A stretch of DNA of 64,000 nt from an uncultured Ruthenibacterium sp. (GTDB taxonomy: Bacteria > Bacillota > Clostridia > Oscillospirales > Ruminococcaceae): contig CAJUMH010000005.1 in assembly GCA_910587145.1 (NCBI GenBank), positions 1 to 64,000 on the forward strand. The letters run 5' to 3'. A model generated the notes under the pieces. That model ran no database searches and was not told the origin of the DNA. It saw nothing but the letters and a program-made list of their open reading frames with translations. Shown piece after piece: positions 40,835-49,459 of the stretch. The translations under genes were made by a program, and so were the position numbers. How positions within the stretch are numbered: position 1 is the stretch's first letter; each line of letters begins with the position of its first letter.

Positions 40835-41914
40835 TTATTCTTCGTCCGGTTCATCTGCACCGGCTGCCGAGGGCGCGGGGGGCGCCGCGCCGCTGCTCGC
40901 GGTATCTGCCGGCTGCCCGCCTTCGGGCGCGGCGCCGTCTTCGGGCTGCCCGCCTTCGGGCGCGGCGCCGTCTTCGGGCTGCCCGTCTTCGGGCGCGGCG
41001 CCGTCTTCGGGCTGCCCGTCTTCGGGCGCGGCGTCCGGCGCATCGTCGCCCGTCAGCCCCGCCAGCACCTCGGAGGGATCGAGCAGATCGTCAATGGTGT
41101 TCATGCGCTCGGCCTCCAGCTCCGAATAGGAATCGAACAGGCCGAACACGGCGCTGGAGATGCCGCTGGACTGCACGATGGGCGAATCCTTGCTGATAAT
41201 GACCATTTCCACACGGCGGTTGCGCGCGCGCCCTTCCTCAGTATCGTTATCGGCAATGGGGTAGTTTTTGCCAAAGCCAATGGGCCGCAGCACCTTTGGG
41301 GTAAGGCCGCTGTCCAGCTCGAAGTGATCGGCCACCGCGGCCGCGCGCTCGGCGGAGAGGGCCCAGTCGGAGACGTGGTAGTTGTCCACCGCCACCGAGG
41401 CCGTATGGCCGCTGATGCTCACCAGCCAGAGCTGATCTTCCAATTGCTTGAGGCCGTCGCCCAATACCTTCAGGTTTTCTGCCGCCGTGGGCAGCAGCTC
41501 GGCGCTGTCCGGCTGAAAAAACAGACTGTTCTGATAGCGCACATAGATGGCGCCCTCGCCCTGCATCATCTCTACCGAATCCTGAATACCTTCCTGCTCG
41601 GCGTATTCCTGCAGCATTTCAAACAGATCGTCTAGGTTTTCGATCACGTCCTCGTTCGGGTCGGGATTGCCCGTATCGGTTTGATCTTCGGCCGGAACGG
41701 TATGATCGCCCAGCTCGTCGGACGGGACGAGCACTACCTGCGCGGTATCCTCGCCGGGGTTGGTAAACGCCTTTACAAATGCCTGCCATTTTTCCTGATC
41801 GACCGCCGACATGCTGTACAGCAATACGAAGAAGCAAAGCAGCAGCGTGACCATATCGCCGTAGGTATCCTTCCAGCCGTCGGTCTTCGGTGCATCATGG
41901 GGTTTTTTTGCCAT
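40835..41914 (-). CDS. motB: Flagellar stator protein MotB
   Basis: 359 aa. One membrane helix (about residues 20-40) with the essential proton-carrying Asp20 in YGDMVTLLLCFFVLLYS; a plug/linker region; an OmpA-like peptidoglycan-binding domain (about 150-250; LSAERAAAVADHF, IGFGKNYPIADNDTEEGRAR, NRRVEMVI). The last ~75 residues are an acidic tail of 11-aa repeats (APEDGQPEDGA, about four copies) not found in typical MotB. Partner of MotA upstream. Confidence 0.95.
   Translation of the reverse strand: MAKKPHDAPKTDGWKDTYGDMVTLLLCFFVLLYSMSAVDQEKWQAFVKAFTNPGEDTAQVVLVPSDELGDHTVPAEDQTDTGNPDPNEDVIENLDDLFEMLQEYAEQEGIQDSVEMMQGEGAIYVRYQNSLFFQPDSAELLPTAAENLKVLGDGLKQLEDQLWLVSISGHTASVAVDNYHVSDWALSAERAAAVADHFELDSGLTPKVLRPIGFGKNYPIADNDTEEGRARNRRVEMVIISKDSPIVQSSGISSAVFGLFDSYSELEAERMNTIDDLLDPSEVLAGLTGDDAPDAAPEDGQPEDGAAPEDGQPEDGAAPEGGQPEDGAAPEGGQPADTASSGAAPPAPSAAGADEPDEE
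40911..41033 (-). repeat. 33-bp tandem repeat encoding the MotB tail
   Basis: About 3.7 copies of a 33-bp unit (copies start at 40911, 40944, 40977 and 41010) that differ only by C/T at one site and are perfectly in frame, giving the 11-residue units APE(D/G)GQPEDGA. High identity between copies suggests recent expansion and possible length variation among strains. Confidence 0.85.
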
Positions 41915-42002
41915 AACTGAATTACCTCTTGATCTTTAAAAGCATCGCCCGGAAAGCATCTGCGCATACGCGCCATGCTTTGGCTGCGTGCCGGGCGCGG
42001 GC

Positions 42003-42833
42003 TTATTTGCCCTTCTTGCCGTCGGCCGCTTCGCCGCCGCCTTTGCCCTTGCTGCCCTTCTTTACGATGTAGCCCGGGATCAGCTGTTCCAGCTTTTCGC
42101 GCAGAAAGCGCGGCGCATCGCCGGCCTGGATGCCCTGAATGCCCTCCATCACGATCATTTTACATAAGTATTCCTCTTCGTGGCGGATCTTCAGCTTATT
42201 GGAGATGGGCAGGAAAATGCCGTTGGACAGAATGGAGCCGTAGAACGTGGTAACCAGCGCCAGCGCCATGGCGGGCGCGATGGCGTCCGGGTCGCTGAGC
42301 TGCTTGAGCATGTTGATCAGGCCCATCAGCGTACCCACCATACCGAACGCCGGGCCGTAGCCCGCGGCCATATCGTAAAACGCGCGGTCGCGCGCGTGGC
42401 GGTCATCCAGATATTCCAGCTCTTTTTCCAGAATGCTGCGCACCTTTTCGGCATCCACCGCGTCTACCACAAGCATCATGCCGTTTTTGAGGAATTCGTC
42501 CTTCGTTTCCTCCAGCTTCGCCTCCAGCGAAAGCAGGCCGTTTGAACGCGCCTCCTCGGCCAGCTCTACCACCTCGTCGATATATTTCTGAGGATTGTAT
42601 TTCTTGGGCGCGAAGATGATCTTCAAATGCCGCGGGATCTTGCCGAAGATGCTTATCGGGAACGAGACCATCAGCGCGGTAATAACGCCGCCGAGCACAA
42701 CGGCCACGGAACTGGGATCCCAGAAGTTGCCGATGTTATCGGGAATAAAGGAAACTGTCTTGCTGTCGAACATGATCCCGAAGATCACGGTGCCGATCAT
42801 CAGCAGCCAGCCCAGAATGCTCATTAAGTCCAT
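42003..42833 (-). CDS. motA: Flagellar stator protein MotA
   Basis: 276 aa. Four membrane helices (1-2 near residues 5-65, 3-4 near 160-215), a large cytoplasmic loop with the charged residues that push the rotor (EVVELAEEARSNGLLSLEAK), and the channel prolines in GYGPAFGMVGTLMGLINML and IAPAMALALVTTFYGSIL. The C-terminal tail is Lys/Gly-rich (GKGGGEAADGKKGK). Works with MotB, the next gene. Confidence 0.96.
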   Translation of the reverse strand: MDLMSILGWLLMIGTVIFGIMFDSKTVSFIPDNIGNFWDPSSVAVVLGGVITALMVSFPISIFGKIPRHLKIIFAPKKYNPQKYIDEVVELAEEARSNGLLSLEAKLEETKDEFLKNGMMLVVDAVDAEKVRSILEKELEYLDDRHARDRAFYDMAAGYGPAFGMVGTLMGLINMLKQLSDPDAIAPAMALALVTTFYGSILSNGIFLPISNKLKIRHEEEYLCKMIVMEGIQGIQAGDAPRFLREKLEQLIPGYIVKKGSKGKGGGEAADGKKGK

Positions 42834-42874
42834 TTATGTGCAAACCTTCCTTCTGCTACGCACAAACGCTCCGA

Positions 42875-43069
42875 TTAGCCCAGCGGGGCCTGGAAAATGC
42901 GCCTTTTGTAATCCACTGTTTTCTGTATCACCTCATCGCGCGATTCCAGCACGATGTGCAGGCTTCCGGTAGTGAGGGTAATGGTGGTATCGGGGTTTGA
43001 GGTAATTGTCTCGATAAGATCGCAATTCAGTGCAAACTCCGTCCCACGCAGATTGGTAAGAACGATCAA
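42875..43069 (-). CDS. flbD: Flagellar protein FlbD
   Basis: A 64-aa protein of the Gram-positive FlbD family, unrelated to the Caulobacter regulator of that name. It has the pattern IVLTNLRGTEFALNCDLIET, then SNPDTTITLTTG and ESRDEVIQKTVDYKRRI. Start TTG 43069 follows AAAGGAG and matches the family N-terminus; a TTG at 43099 would add ten residues without support. Its role is not well defined; it regularly sits between flgE and motA. Confidence 0.9.
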   Translation of the reverse strand: MIVLTNLRGTEFALNCDLIETITSNPDTTITLTTGSLHIVLESRDEVIQKTVDYKRRIFQAPLG

Positions 43070-43151
43070 TTCGATCCACTCCTTTATTTTCCCGGACAAA
43101 CGGACGCTTTTGCGCCGTCAGGGCTTGCTTTTGGCGGAAGCATTCGCTTGT

Positions 43152-43183
43152 CCGGGGCGGCGAAGCGCCCCTCGCCGCCCCGG
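43152..43183. other. Intra-operon hairpin after flgE
   Basis: An 11-bp inverted repeat CCGGGGCGGCG / CGCCGCCCCGG with a 10-nt loop, plus a 16-bp palindrome GGCGCCGCGCGGCGCC at 43206-43221. Both lie between flgE and flbD without a U-run, so they may shape mRNA processing or partial termination. Confidence 0.45.
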
Positions 43184-43245
43184 GTTTGTTTGCCCGTATC
43201 CACAAGGCGCCGCGCGGCGCCTGCTTTCCGGATCAGCGTTTTTTA

Positions 43246-44928
43246 TCAACGCTTCAGGTTTACAAGCTCCTCCAGCACCGAATCGGAAACGGTGATGATG
43301 CGCGAGTTTGCCTGATAGCCGCGCTGCGTGATAATCATATCCGAAAACTCCTGCGCAAGATCGACGTTGGACATTTCCAGCGCGCTGTTTTTGATGGCGC
43401 CGGTGCCGTCCTCGCCCGGAACGGCGAAATTGGCCGCGCCGGAGTTTGCCGTCTCGGAGAAATAGCTGTTGCCGCTTTGCGCAAGGCCCATCGGGTTTGC
43501 GAAGTTGGCAAGATCAATGCGGCCCAGCACGAGGCGGCCATGCACCGGGTGCGAGCCCACCAAAGTACCGTCTGCGCCGATGGAGATGCCCGTAAGGTTT
43601 TCGTAGGTCTGCGGGCCGCCCTCGGTACCGCCCTCCAGCGTCCACGTCTGCTTGCCGAGGCCCAGCGAGGTGGACTGCGTGGCGGGGTTGGCGGTGCCGA
43701 CGTTGGCGATCGACGCCGCATCCGGGTTCGGCGTTGCGCCGTCCGTTCCCATAAAACCGTCGTATGCCTTTTTGCTGATGCTGAGGCCCATGTAGTCGTT
43801 GGCGTTGGCGTTGGAATCGCCGTCCTTGTACAGCCGGATCATCGCGCCGCCATCGCTCACGGTCGCCTGCGTACTGCCTATATACTCCACGGTTGTGCCG
43901 GGATTCGCCGGATCCTCAACGGTGACGGTAAATTGCACTTGGCCGGCAGCCGGCGTATCTTTGGCAAACGCGATGCTGGTAATATTGCCCTCGCCCGTAA
44001 AGCCTGCGCTGAATGTCTCCGCGAACGAAACGCCGTCCCAAAGCGCGGCGGTAACGTCAGCGTTGCCGGGCTTGCTGTTGTCGCGGCTGGCGGCGATATC
44101 TCCGCCCGTGGCGCCGCCTGCCGGAAAGCCCTCCAACTCGAACTTGAACTGGCCGCCCTCGTAGGCGCCGCCGTTCACGATGCGAATCTGGTCGTTGATG
44201 GCCTGCGAAAGCTCTTCCATCGTCTTGAACATATGGTTTTCGCTCAGGCGCACGGCGATGTTCGAGCTGCCGTTCTCCATAATCACCTCCAGCGCCTCGC
44301 CGTCGTAGAACGGCGAGCCGTCGCTCTTTTTTGTGCTGGAAGAGATGGTGAAGCTGACGTTGCCCAGATTCGACTGCGTATCCGAGGTGATCTTCAGCGG
44401 CTTGCCCAATACGGTGGTTTCCAGCATGGGATAGGCGGGCTCCACAGGGTCTACCGTGATCTGGATGATGGAGCGGCCCGGCTCCGAGCTGTTCAGCTTG
44501 CCGCTGGTAGCGCCGGTGCCCAGCACAAAGTTGCCGTTGGTATCCACAAGGCGGCCGTTGGTATCGATATCCAGCATGCCGGCCTTGGTGTAAAAGATGT
44601 TGCCGTCGGGATCCTGCACCTGCAGAAAGCCCTCGCCCGTGATGGCCACGTCCAGCGTGTTGCCCGTGCTGGTAAAGCCGGATTGGCCCATGAGCAGATC
44701 GACGCTGGAGAGCTGCGAGCCATAGCCGATGGACGACGGGTTGATGCCGCCGCGGGTGTTGGTGCCCACCGAAGCGCCGCGCACCTGCTGATAGAACATA
44801 TCGCGGAAGGTGGCGCGGCTGGATTTATAGCCGTAGGTATTTACGTTGGCAATGTTGTTGCCGATGACGTCCAGGCGTGTCATATGGGTCTTCAGGCCCG
44901 CCACGCCGGAGTACAATGCACGCATCAT
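43246..44928 (-). CDS. flgE: Flagellar hook protein FlgE
   Basis: 560 aa. Axial N-terminus (LYSGVAGLKTHMTRLDVIGN followed by NIANVNTYGYKSSRATF), hook-core and surface domains (including a variable middle of about 250 residues), and axial C-terminus (MIITQRGYQANSRIITVSDS). It polymerises into the flexible hook after export, assisted by FlgD. ATG 44928 (second ATG one codon on). Larger than enteric FlgE because of extra surface domains. Confidence 0.96.
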   Translation of the reverse strand: MMRALYSGVAGLKTHMTRLDVIGNNIANVNTYGYKSSRATFRDMFYQQVRGASVGTNTRGGINPSSIGYGSQLSSVDLLMGQSGFTSTGNTLDVAITGEGFLQVQDPDGNIFYTKAGMLDIDTNGRLVDTNGNFVLGTGATSGKLNSSEPGRSIIQITVDPVEPAYPMLETTVLGKPLKITSDTQSNLGNVSFTISSSTKKSDGSPFYDGEALEVIMENGSSNIAVRLSENHMFKTMEELSQAINDQIRIVNGGAYEGGQFKFELEGFPAGGATGGDIAASRDNSKPGNADVTAALWDGVSFAETFSAGFTGEGNITSIAFAKDTPAAGQVQFTVTVEDPANPGTTVEYIGSTQATVSDGGAMIRLYKDGDSNANANDYMGLSISKKAYDGFMGTDGATPNPDAASIANVGTANPATQSTSLGLGKQTWTLEGGTEGGPQTYENLTGISIGADGTLVGSHPVHGRLVLGRIDLANFANPMGLAQSGNSYFSETANSGAANFAVPGEDGTGAIKNSALEMSNVDLAQEFSDMIITQRGYQANSRIITVSDSVLEELVNLKR

Positions 44929-45050
44929 AGTGGATCAATCTCTCCTTTTCCTGGGGGAACCGGCCGAAGCCTTCTGTCGTTCGGGCTCCGGGATGACTTC
45001 CGGGAACAGCGCCCTTCTTTGCCCTGCGGCGCTGCTCCAATCAGGTCCGG

Positions 45051-45446
45051 TCATACGATCACGGTTCCGTCAATATTTGTAATGGCCCTGCCGCGCAGCT
45101 CTGAAAGGCTTGTAATCACCCGGTTGCTGCCGGCATTGACGACAAACGCGCTGTCGTCCACAATGATGAGCGTATCGTTCATGCCCTTTTCGCGGGCGAT
45201 ACGCACGCCCTCATTCAGTCTGTGAAGGCTGCTCTCGCTGAGCCGGATATTCCGCTGTTCCAGCCTGCTGGCCGCATGCCGGGAAAACGTAACGCCGGCC
45301 TCCTGCTGGCGCAGCCCCTCGAAAACCTCGCGAAAGGATGCCGTTCCTGCCGCATCCTGCCTGCCCGCGCCCGCCGGGCTCTGCAGCCCCGCTGCGCCGG
45401 TGCGGATGGGTGTTGTCAGGCGGCTTTGGAGCAAAATATCGTCCAT
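45051..45446 (-). CDS. TIGR02530-type flagellar operon protein
   Basis: 131 aa. The conserved part is FSRHAASRLEQRNIRLSESS through MNDTLIIVDDSAFVVNAGSN and ITSLSELRGRAITNIDGTVI, matching a small Gram-positive flagellar protein encoded between flgD and flgE. Its function is unclear, and it has been proposed to take part in hook assembly. Strictly conserved gene order here (fliK-flgD-this-flgE-flbD) supports the assignment. Confidence 0.85.
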   Translation of the reverse strand: MDDILLQSRLTTPIRTGAAGLQSPAGAGRQDAAGTASFREVFEGLRQQEAGVTFSRHAASRLEQRNIRLSESSLHRLNEGVRIAREKGMNDTLIIVDDSAFVVNAGSNRVITSLSELRGRAITNIDGTVIV

Positions 45447-45458
45447 TTTATCCGCCCC

Positions 45459-46040
45459 TTATACGGTTGGTGTAGTTGTTTCGGTCTGCGCGCTGTCTTC
45501 GGCGGTTTCCCCGTCCGTGGTTTCATCCGTCTCGCCGTCCGCAGGCTTTTTCTCCGGGGCCTTGCCCAGCTCCATAATCTGCGAAAGTGTGAACTTTTCG
45601 CCGTTTACATACAGCGCAAACTCGTTGTCGGAAAGCGTTACGCGCTCTACCACGCCGGTCTCCTTTACCAGGTTGCCCGAGACATTGAACTTTGCGCACG
45701 TGACTTCCTGGCCCACCAGTGAGAGCATGTAGTTGTTCTTCATATTCGAAGACATTTCCGACATGGCCTGCAGCGTGGAAAACTGCGCCATCTGTGTGAT
45801 AAACTGCGAATCGTCCACGGGGTTCATAAAATCCTGATTCGTCAGCTGCGTTACCATCAGCTTTAAAAAGCTGTCCATGCCAAGGCCCTTATCGGCCTCG
45901 TCCACAAAAACGGCGTCCCACTTGTGCGTTTCGTCCGCGCCCTGGGTCTCCGTGCTGGCGGCTGTGCCCCAATTTTCGTCGTATTTTTTATTTTCCAGGT
46001 AATTGCGGTAGCTCTGCTCTACAGAAATATAATCGCTCAT
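45459..46040 (-). CDS. flgD: Flagellar hook-capping protein FlgD
   Basis: 193 aa. The export/cap signature LGMDSFLKLMVTQLTNQDFM followed by NPVDDSQFITQMAQFSTLQA is at about residues 53-92; a beta domain follows, and the C-terminal ~45 residues are Thr/Glu-rich and disordered (TDETTDGETAEDSAQ). It forms the temporary scaffold for hook growth. Clostridial short form, lacking the second tudor-like domain seen in enteric FlgD. Confidence 0.93.
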   Translation of the reverse strand: MSDYISVEQSYRNYLENKKYDENWGTAASTETQGADETHKWDAVFVDEADKGLGMDSFLKLMVTQLTNQDFMNPVDDSQFITQMAQFSTLQAMSEMSSNMKNNYMLSLVGQEVTCAKFNVSGNLVKETGVVERVTLSDNEFALYVNGEKFTLSQIMELGKAPEKKPADGETDETTDGETAEDSAQTETTTPTV

Positions 46041-46094
46041 GGTTTTTGTTGCCTCCTTTCCTGTTTTTTTGGCACTGCGTTTTGTCCTGCCGTG

Positions 46095-47219
46095 CTAAAT
46101 CAGCACGTTCACATTGGCGTCGTCCGGCACGGCTTCTTCCACAAGATCTTCAAAATCGGCGCCGTCATCCGCGCGCGTGCCGCCGCCCTGCTGCTGGTTC
46201 TGGTAGTGCCACGCGAACTGCTGTTCGCCCTGGCCGCCCGCCAGCATGGCCCCCGCCGCGTTTTCCTGCGCCGCGGGCACGGTAACAATCTCCTGCACCT
46301 GTGCGCGCAGAGGCCGCAGCGCGTTTTGCAGCGCGTTCACCTCGTCGGCGATCATTTTGCCCACCGCGGTGCTGGAGGTAACAATGCGCAGCGAGATCTC
46401 GTTTTTCGATTCCGTCAGCTTTACGGTAATCTCGCCAAGGCCCTCGGGCTTGAGCTTTACGACAAATTCGTTTTTGCCCTGCCGCAGATTGTCCAAAATG
46501 CCGGTTTTTAGCTGATCGGCAATTTCGTGCAGCGCGGGCGCTTCGCTTCGCGCCGAAACCGTCTCCGGCACATACTGCCGGCTATCCACGGCGGCCTGCA
46601 GGGCCTCCACATCCAGCGGCCGGTTTGTCTGGTCCCGCACGGCGCGCGGCTTTTCGCTCATCAGCTCCCGCACTTGGCGCACGGCCGAGGCGAACTGCAT
46701 ACGGTCCATCTCGCGCGCAAGGCCCGCGCTCGGGTCTTGCCCGTCCGCTTTTGTTTCCCACGCGGTTTCCAGCGTTTGCAGCAGCGCGTCCCAATCGGTG
46801 CCGCGCACGTCCTCGTCCGCCTGTGTCTGCACCTGCTGCTCTGCCGGCGCAAACCTTGCCTGCAGCTGCTGCAAAAGCAGGTTCTGTGCCCCGGCCGCCT
46901 GCACAATGCCGTCTGCTGCGGCGGTGTCTGTCTGTGCCGAAAGCCATTCCGCTGCCTGCGGCGCTGCCAGCATGCCGGCCATCATTTCCATCGCCAGCCG
47001 CAGCTGCGTATCGTCGGCTTCGCCGTCCTTCATAGAAGAAAGCATCGTTCCCAGCACCGGGTCTTCCAAAGCGCCCTCGGCGTCCGCCTGGCCCAGCAGC
47101 TGCCCAAACAGCATGGCAAACAGGCCCTGCAGCCCGCCGTCCGCGCCCAGCGCCTGCGGCATGCCGCCCGCCTGTACATTCGGCGTTTGCATGGCCGCAT
47201 TGATCACAGCCATATCCAT
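46095..47219 (-). CDS. fliK: Flagellar hook-length control protein FliK
   Basis: 374 aa. The N-terminal two thirds are Ala/Gln-rich and poorly conserved, consistent with the secreted ruler. The C-terminal domain contains the family hallmark LKPEGLGEITVKL and LRPLRAQVQEIV, which triggers the FlhB specificity switch. ATG 47219 follows AGGAGGGAG. Preceded by a 307-bp gap after fliJ. Confidence 0.87.
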   Translation of the reverse strand: MDMAVINAAMQTPNVQAGGMPQALGADGGLQGLFAMLFGQLLGQADAEGALEDPVLGTMLSSMKDGEADDTQLRLAMEMMAGMLAAPQAAEWLSAQTDTAAADGIVQAAGAQNLLLQQLQARFAPAEQQVQTQADEDVRGTDWDALLQTLETAWETKADGQDPSAGLAREMDRMQFASAVRQVRELMSEKPRAVRDQTNRPLDVEALQAAVDSRQYVPETVSARSEAPALHEIADQLKTGILDNLRQGKNEFVVKLKPEGLGEITVKLTESKNEISLRIVTSSTAVGKMIADEVNALQNALRPLRAQVQEIVTVPAAQENAAGAMLAGGQGEQQFAWHYQNQQQGGGTRADDGADFEDLVEEAVPDDANVNVLI

Positions 47220-47526
47220 CTCTTCTCCCTCCTTTCGTTTTCAGTTTTTTGCATCTCTGCGCAAAGGGCGCAGCCGCCCCCCGCCAGACGATGCCCGCTC
47301 CGGCACACTGCAGGCGGCCGCGCCGGAAAACAAACTGTTTTTCGGCTTTTTCCGCCTTTTGGGCCGGGCATCTATGGAAAACCGGAAGCTCCGGATCCCA
47401 CCGTTGCTGCCGGGCGCTTGCGGCAGGCCGCAAACGCCCCCACGCGCGCTGTGCGCGCCTTGAAAGGCCCCGGTACGCCGCCCGAAAAACCCGAGGGCTT
47501 TTTCGGCGGCGGCGCTCAAACAGCGT
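47220..47526 (-). other. Gap between fliJ and fliK with a strong hairpin
   Basis: 307 bp without a convincing gene; a 92-codon frame (47241-47519) is Arg/Gly-rich and has no ribosome site. At 47476-47515, right after the fliJ stop, lies the inverted repeat CGCCGCCCGAAAAA / TTTTTCGGCGGCG. It could attenuate or process the transcript between early and hook genes. In some clostridia another gene sits here. Confidence 0.45.
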
Positions 47527-47976
47527 TCATACCACCTGGCGGCGGGTGACGTTGTTGAGCACCAACTCTTCCACGCGGGCGGTCTCGGCCTTTTTTTCGC
47601 CCTCGCGGTACACCTCGTACTGCCGTTCCTCTACCTTTTCAAACTTTGAAACCTCGCGCGAGGCCTCCACCACAATCTGCATCTGATGATCGACCGATTT
47701 TTTCGCGTCCGCAAGGCGCAGGGCCAATTCTTCCAGCTGCATACGGATATTCGCGCGTCTTGCATTATATGCGATGAGCTCGGCAACGGTGACGCCCTTT
47801 GTCTGAGCCTCGAGCATCTCCCGCGAGATCTGCTGCATGCTCTCCTCCAGCTGCAGGATCAGCGCCTCAATCTTGCGCTGTTTTTCCTGCAGCTGCCCAA
47901 GGCGGTTTTTTTCCGCCTCCAGAATATTATTTTTCAGATCCAGTATCCTGCGCATGGTGAATTCAAATTTCTTCAC
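47527..47976 (-). CDS. fliJ: Flagellar export chaperone FliJ
   Basis: 149 aa, almost entirely a long coiled coil with FliJ/YscO pattern (KKFEFTMRRILDLKNNILEA; LILQLEESMQQISREMLEAQ; EKVEERQYEVYREGEKKAE). It links the FliI ATPase with FlhA. GTG 47976 is preferred because GGAAGGAG lies 7 bp upstream; ATG 47994 would add six residues. Follows fliI after 169 bp. Confidence 0.88.
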   Translation of the reverse strand: MKKFEFTMRRILDLKNNILEAEKNRLGQLQEKQRKIEALILQLEESMQQISREMLEAQTKGVTVAELIAYNARRANIRMQLEELALRLADAKKSVDHQMQIVVEASREVSKFEKVEERQYEVYREGEKKAETARVEELVLNNVTRRQVV

Positions 47977-48145
47977 GAAGGCTCTCCTTCCCATTCAGGT
48001 TCTGTCTGGTTCCGGGCGAATTGCGCTTCTTTCGGCCGCGCGCGGGCCTGCCCTTGTCTGCGGCGTGCGGATCTGCCTTCGGCCGTGCCGTGCCTGACTT
48101 GATGATACCGCAGGCGGCGGTGCTTTTTTTGGCGTATCCCGTTTT

Positions 48146-49459
48146 TTACGATACGATCTTTCGCATTTGCGCCAGAGTTTCGTCAAAATCGGATTTTATA
48201 TCCACCGGCTGCTGCAGCAGCGCGTTGATGGCGTCCATGTGGCGCAGCGCCTCGTCCAGCCGCGGGTTGCCGCCCGCCTTATACGCGCCGATGGAGAGCA
48301 GGTCCTGGTTTTCCTCGTATACGGCGAGCATATTGCGGATCTTGCCCGCGGCCTCGTTGTGCTCGGGGCTTGCGATTACGCTCATCAGACGGCTGACGCT
48401 GGCCAGCACGTCGATGGCCGGGTAATGGTTGCGCATTGCGATCTTGCGCGAGAGAATGATATGTCCGTCCACGATGCCGCGCACGGTATCGGAAATGGGC
48501 TCGTTGGTATCATCGCCCTCCACCAGCACGGTATAGATGCCGGTGATAGAGCCGCGCTCGAAGTTGCCCGAACGCTCCAGCAGCCTTGGCAGCACCGCGT
48601 AGATGGACGGCGTATAGCCGCGCGCCACAGGCAGCTCTCCGGTGGAAAGGCCAATCTCGCGCTGCGCCATGCAGTAGCGCGTGAGCGAATCCATCATCAG
48701 CAGCACATCCTTGCCCTGATCGCGGAAATATTCCGCAATGGTGGTGGCCGTAAGCGCGCATTTGGAGCGCATCATCGAGGATTGATCGGAGGTTGCCACC
48801 ACAAGCACCGTGCGCCGCAGCCCCTCCGGGCCCAGATCCTTATTCATGAACTCCACAACCTCGCGGCCGCGTTCGCCCACCAGCGCGATCACGTTGACGT
48901 CCGCCTTGATGTTGCGCGCGATCATGCCCATCAGCGTGCTCTTGCCCACGCCGCTGCCCGCGAAAATGCCCATGCGCTGGCCCTTGCCGATGGTGAGCAT
49001 GCCGTCGATGACGCGCACGCCCATCTCGATCACCTGGCTGATGGGCGGGCGGTCCATTGGGTTTGCGTGGTTGCCGTTGATGGAATAGCGCACGCCCGCC
49101 GGCAGCGGCGGGCCGCCGTCGATGGGATTGCCCAGCGCGTCGATGGTGCGGCCGACGAGTGCGTCGCTCAGCGAAATGGTGAGCTTTTGGCCGGTGTTCG
49201 TTACCACGCTGCCCGCGCCGATGCCGTCCACATCCTGATAGGGCATCAGCACCGTAATCTCGTCGCGGATGCCGATCACCTCGGCCAGAACCGTCTCGCC
49301 GGAGGACAGGCGGATCTCGCAGATATCGCCCACATTGCACGTAATGCCCGTGGCCTCCAACGTCATGCCCACACTGGAGCGGATCTTGCCTTTATAAGAA
49401 TACAAGTTGCCCATGCGCAGCATGCGCCGCAGCCGGGCGGTGTTGTCTGCCTGCTTCAT
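48146..49459 (-). CDS. fliI: Flagellum-specific ATPase FliI
   Basis: 437 aa, related to F1 beta subunits. Walker A GIFAGSGVGKSTLMGM (about residue 160), Walker B LLMMDSLTRY, and the family SGxFxRGSITGIYTVLVEGD block. It energises substrate delivery to the export gate. ATG 49459 overlaps the fliH stop (ATGA) and the frame extension upstream overlaps fliH, so it is not used. Confidence 0.97.
   Translation of the reverse strand: MKQADNTARLRRMLRMGNLYSYKGKIRSSVGMTLEATGITCNVGDICEIRLSSGETVLAEVIGIRDEITVLMPYQDVDGIGAGSVVTNTGQKLTISLSDALVGRTIDALGNPIDGGPPLPAGVRYSINGNHANPMDRPPISQVIEMGVRVIDGMLTIGKGQRMGIFAGSGVGKSTLMGMIARNIKADVNVIALVGERGREVVEFMNKDLGPEGLRRTVLVVATSDQSSMMRSKCALTATTIAEYFRDQGKDVLLMMDSLTRYCMAQREIGLSTGELPVARGYTPSIYAVLPRLLERSGNFERGSITGIYTVLVEGDDTNEPISDTVRGIVDGHIILSRKIAMRNHYPAIDVLASVSRLMSVIASPEHNEAAGKIRNMLAVYEENQDLLSIGAYKAGGNPRLDEALRHMDAINALLQQPVDIKSDFDETLAQMRKIVS

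Noticed and set aside
47241-47519. 92-codon minus-strand frame between fliJ and fliK
   Set aside because: No ribosome site, Arg/Gly/Ser-rich composition, and a strong hairpin inside it.
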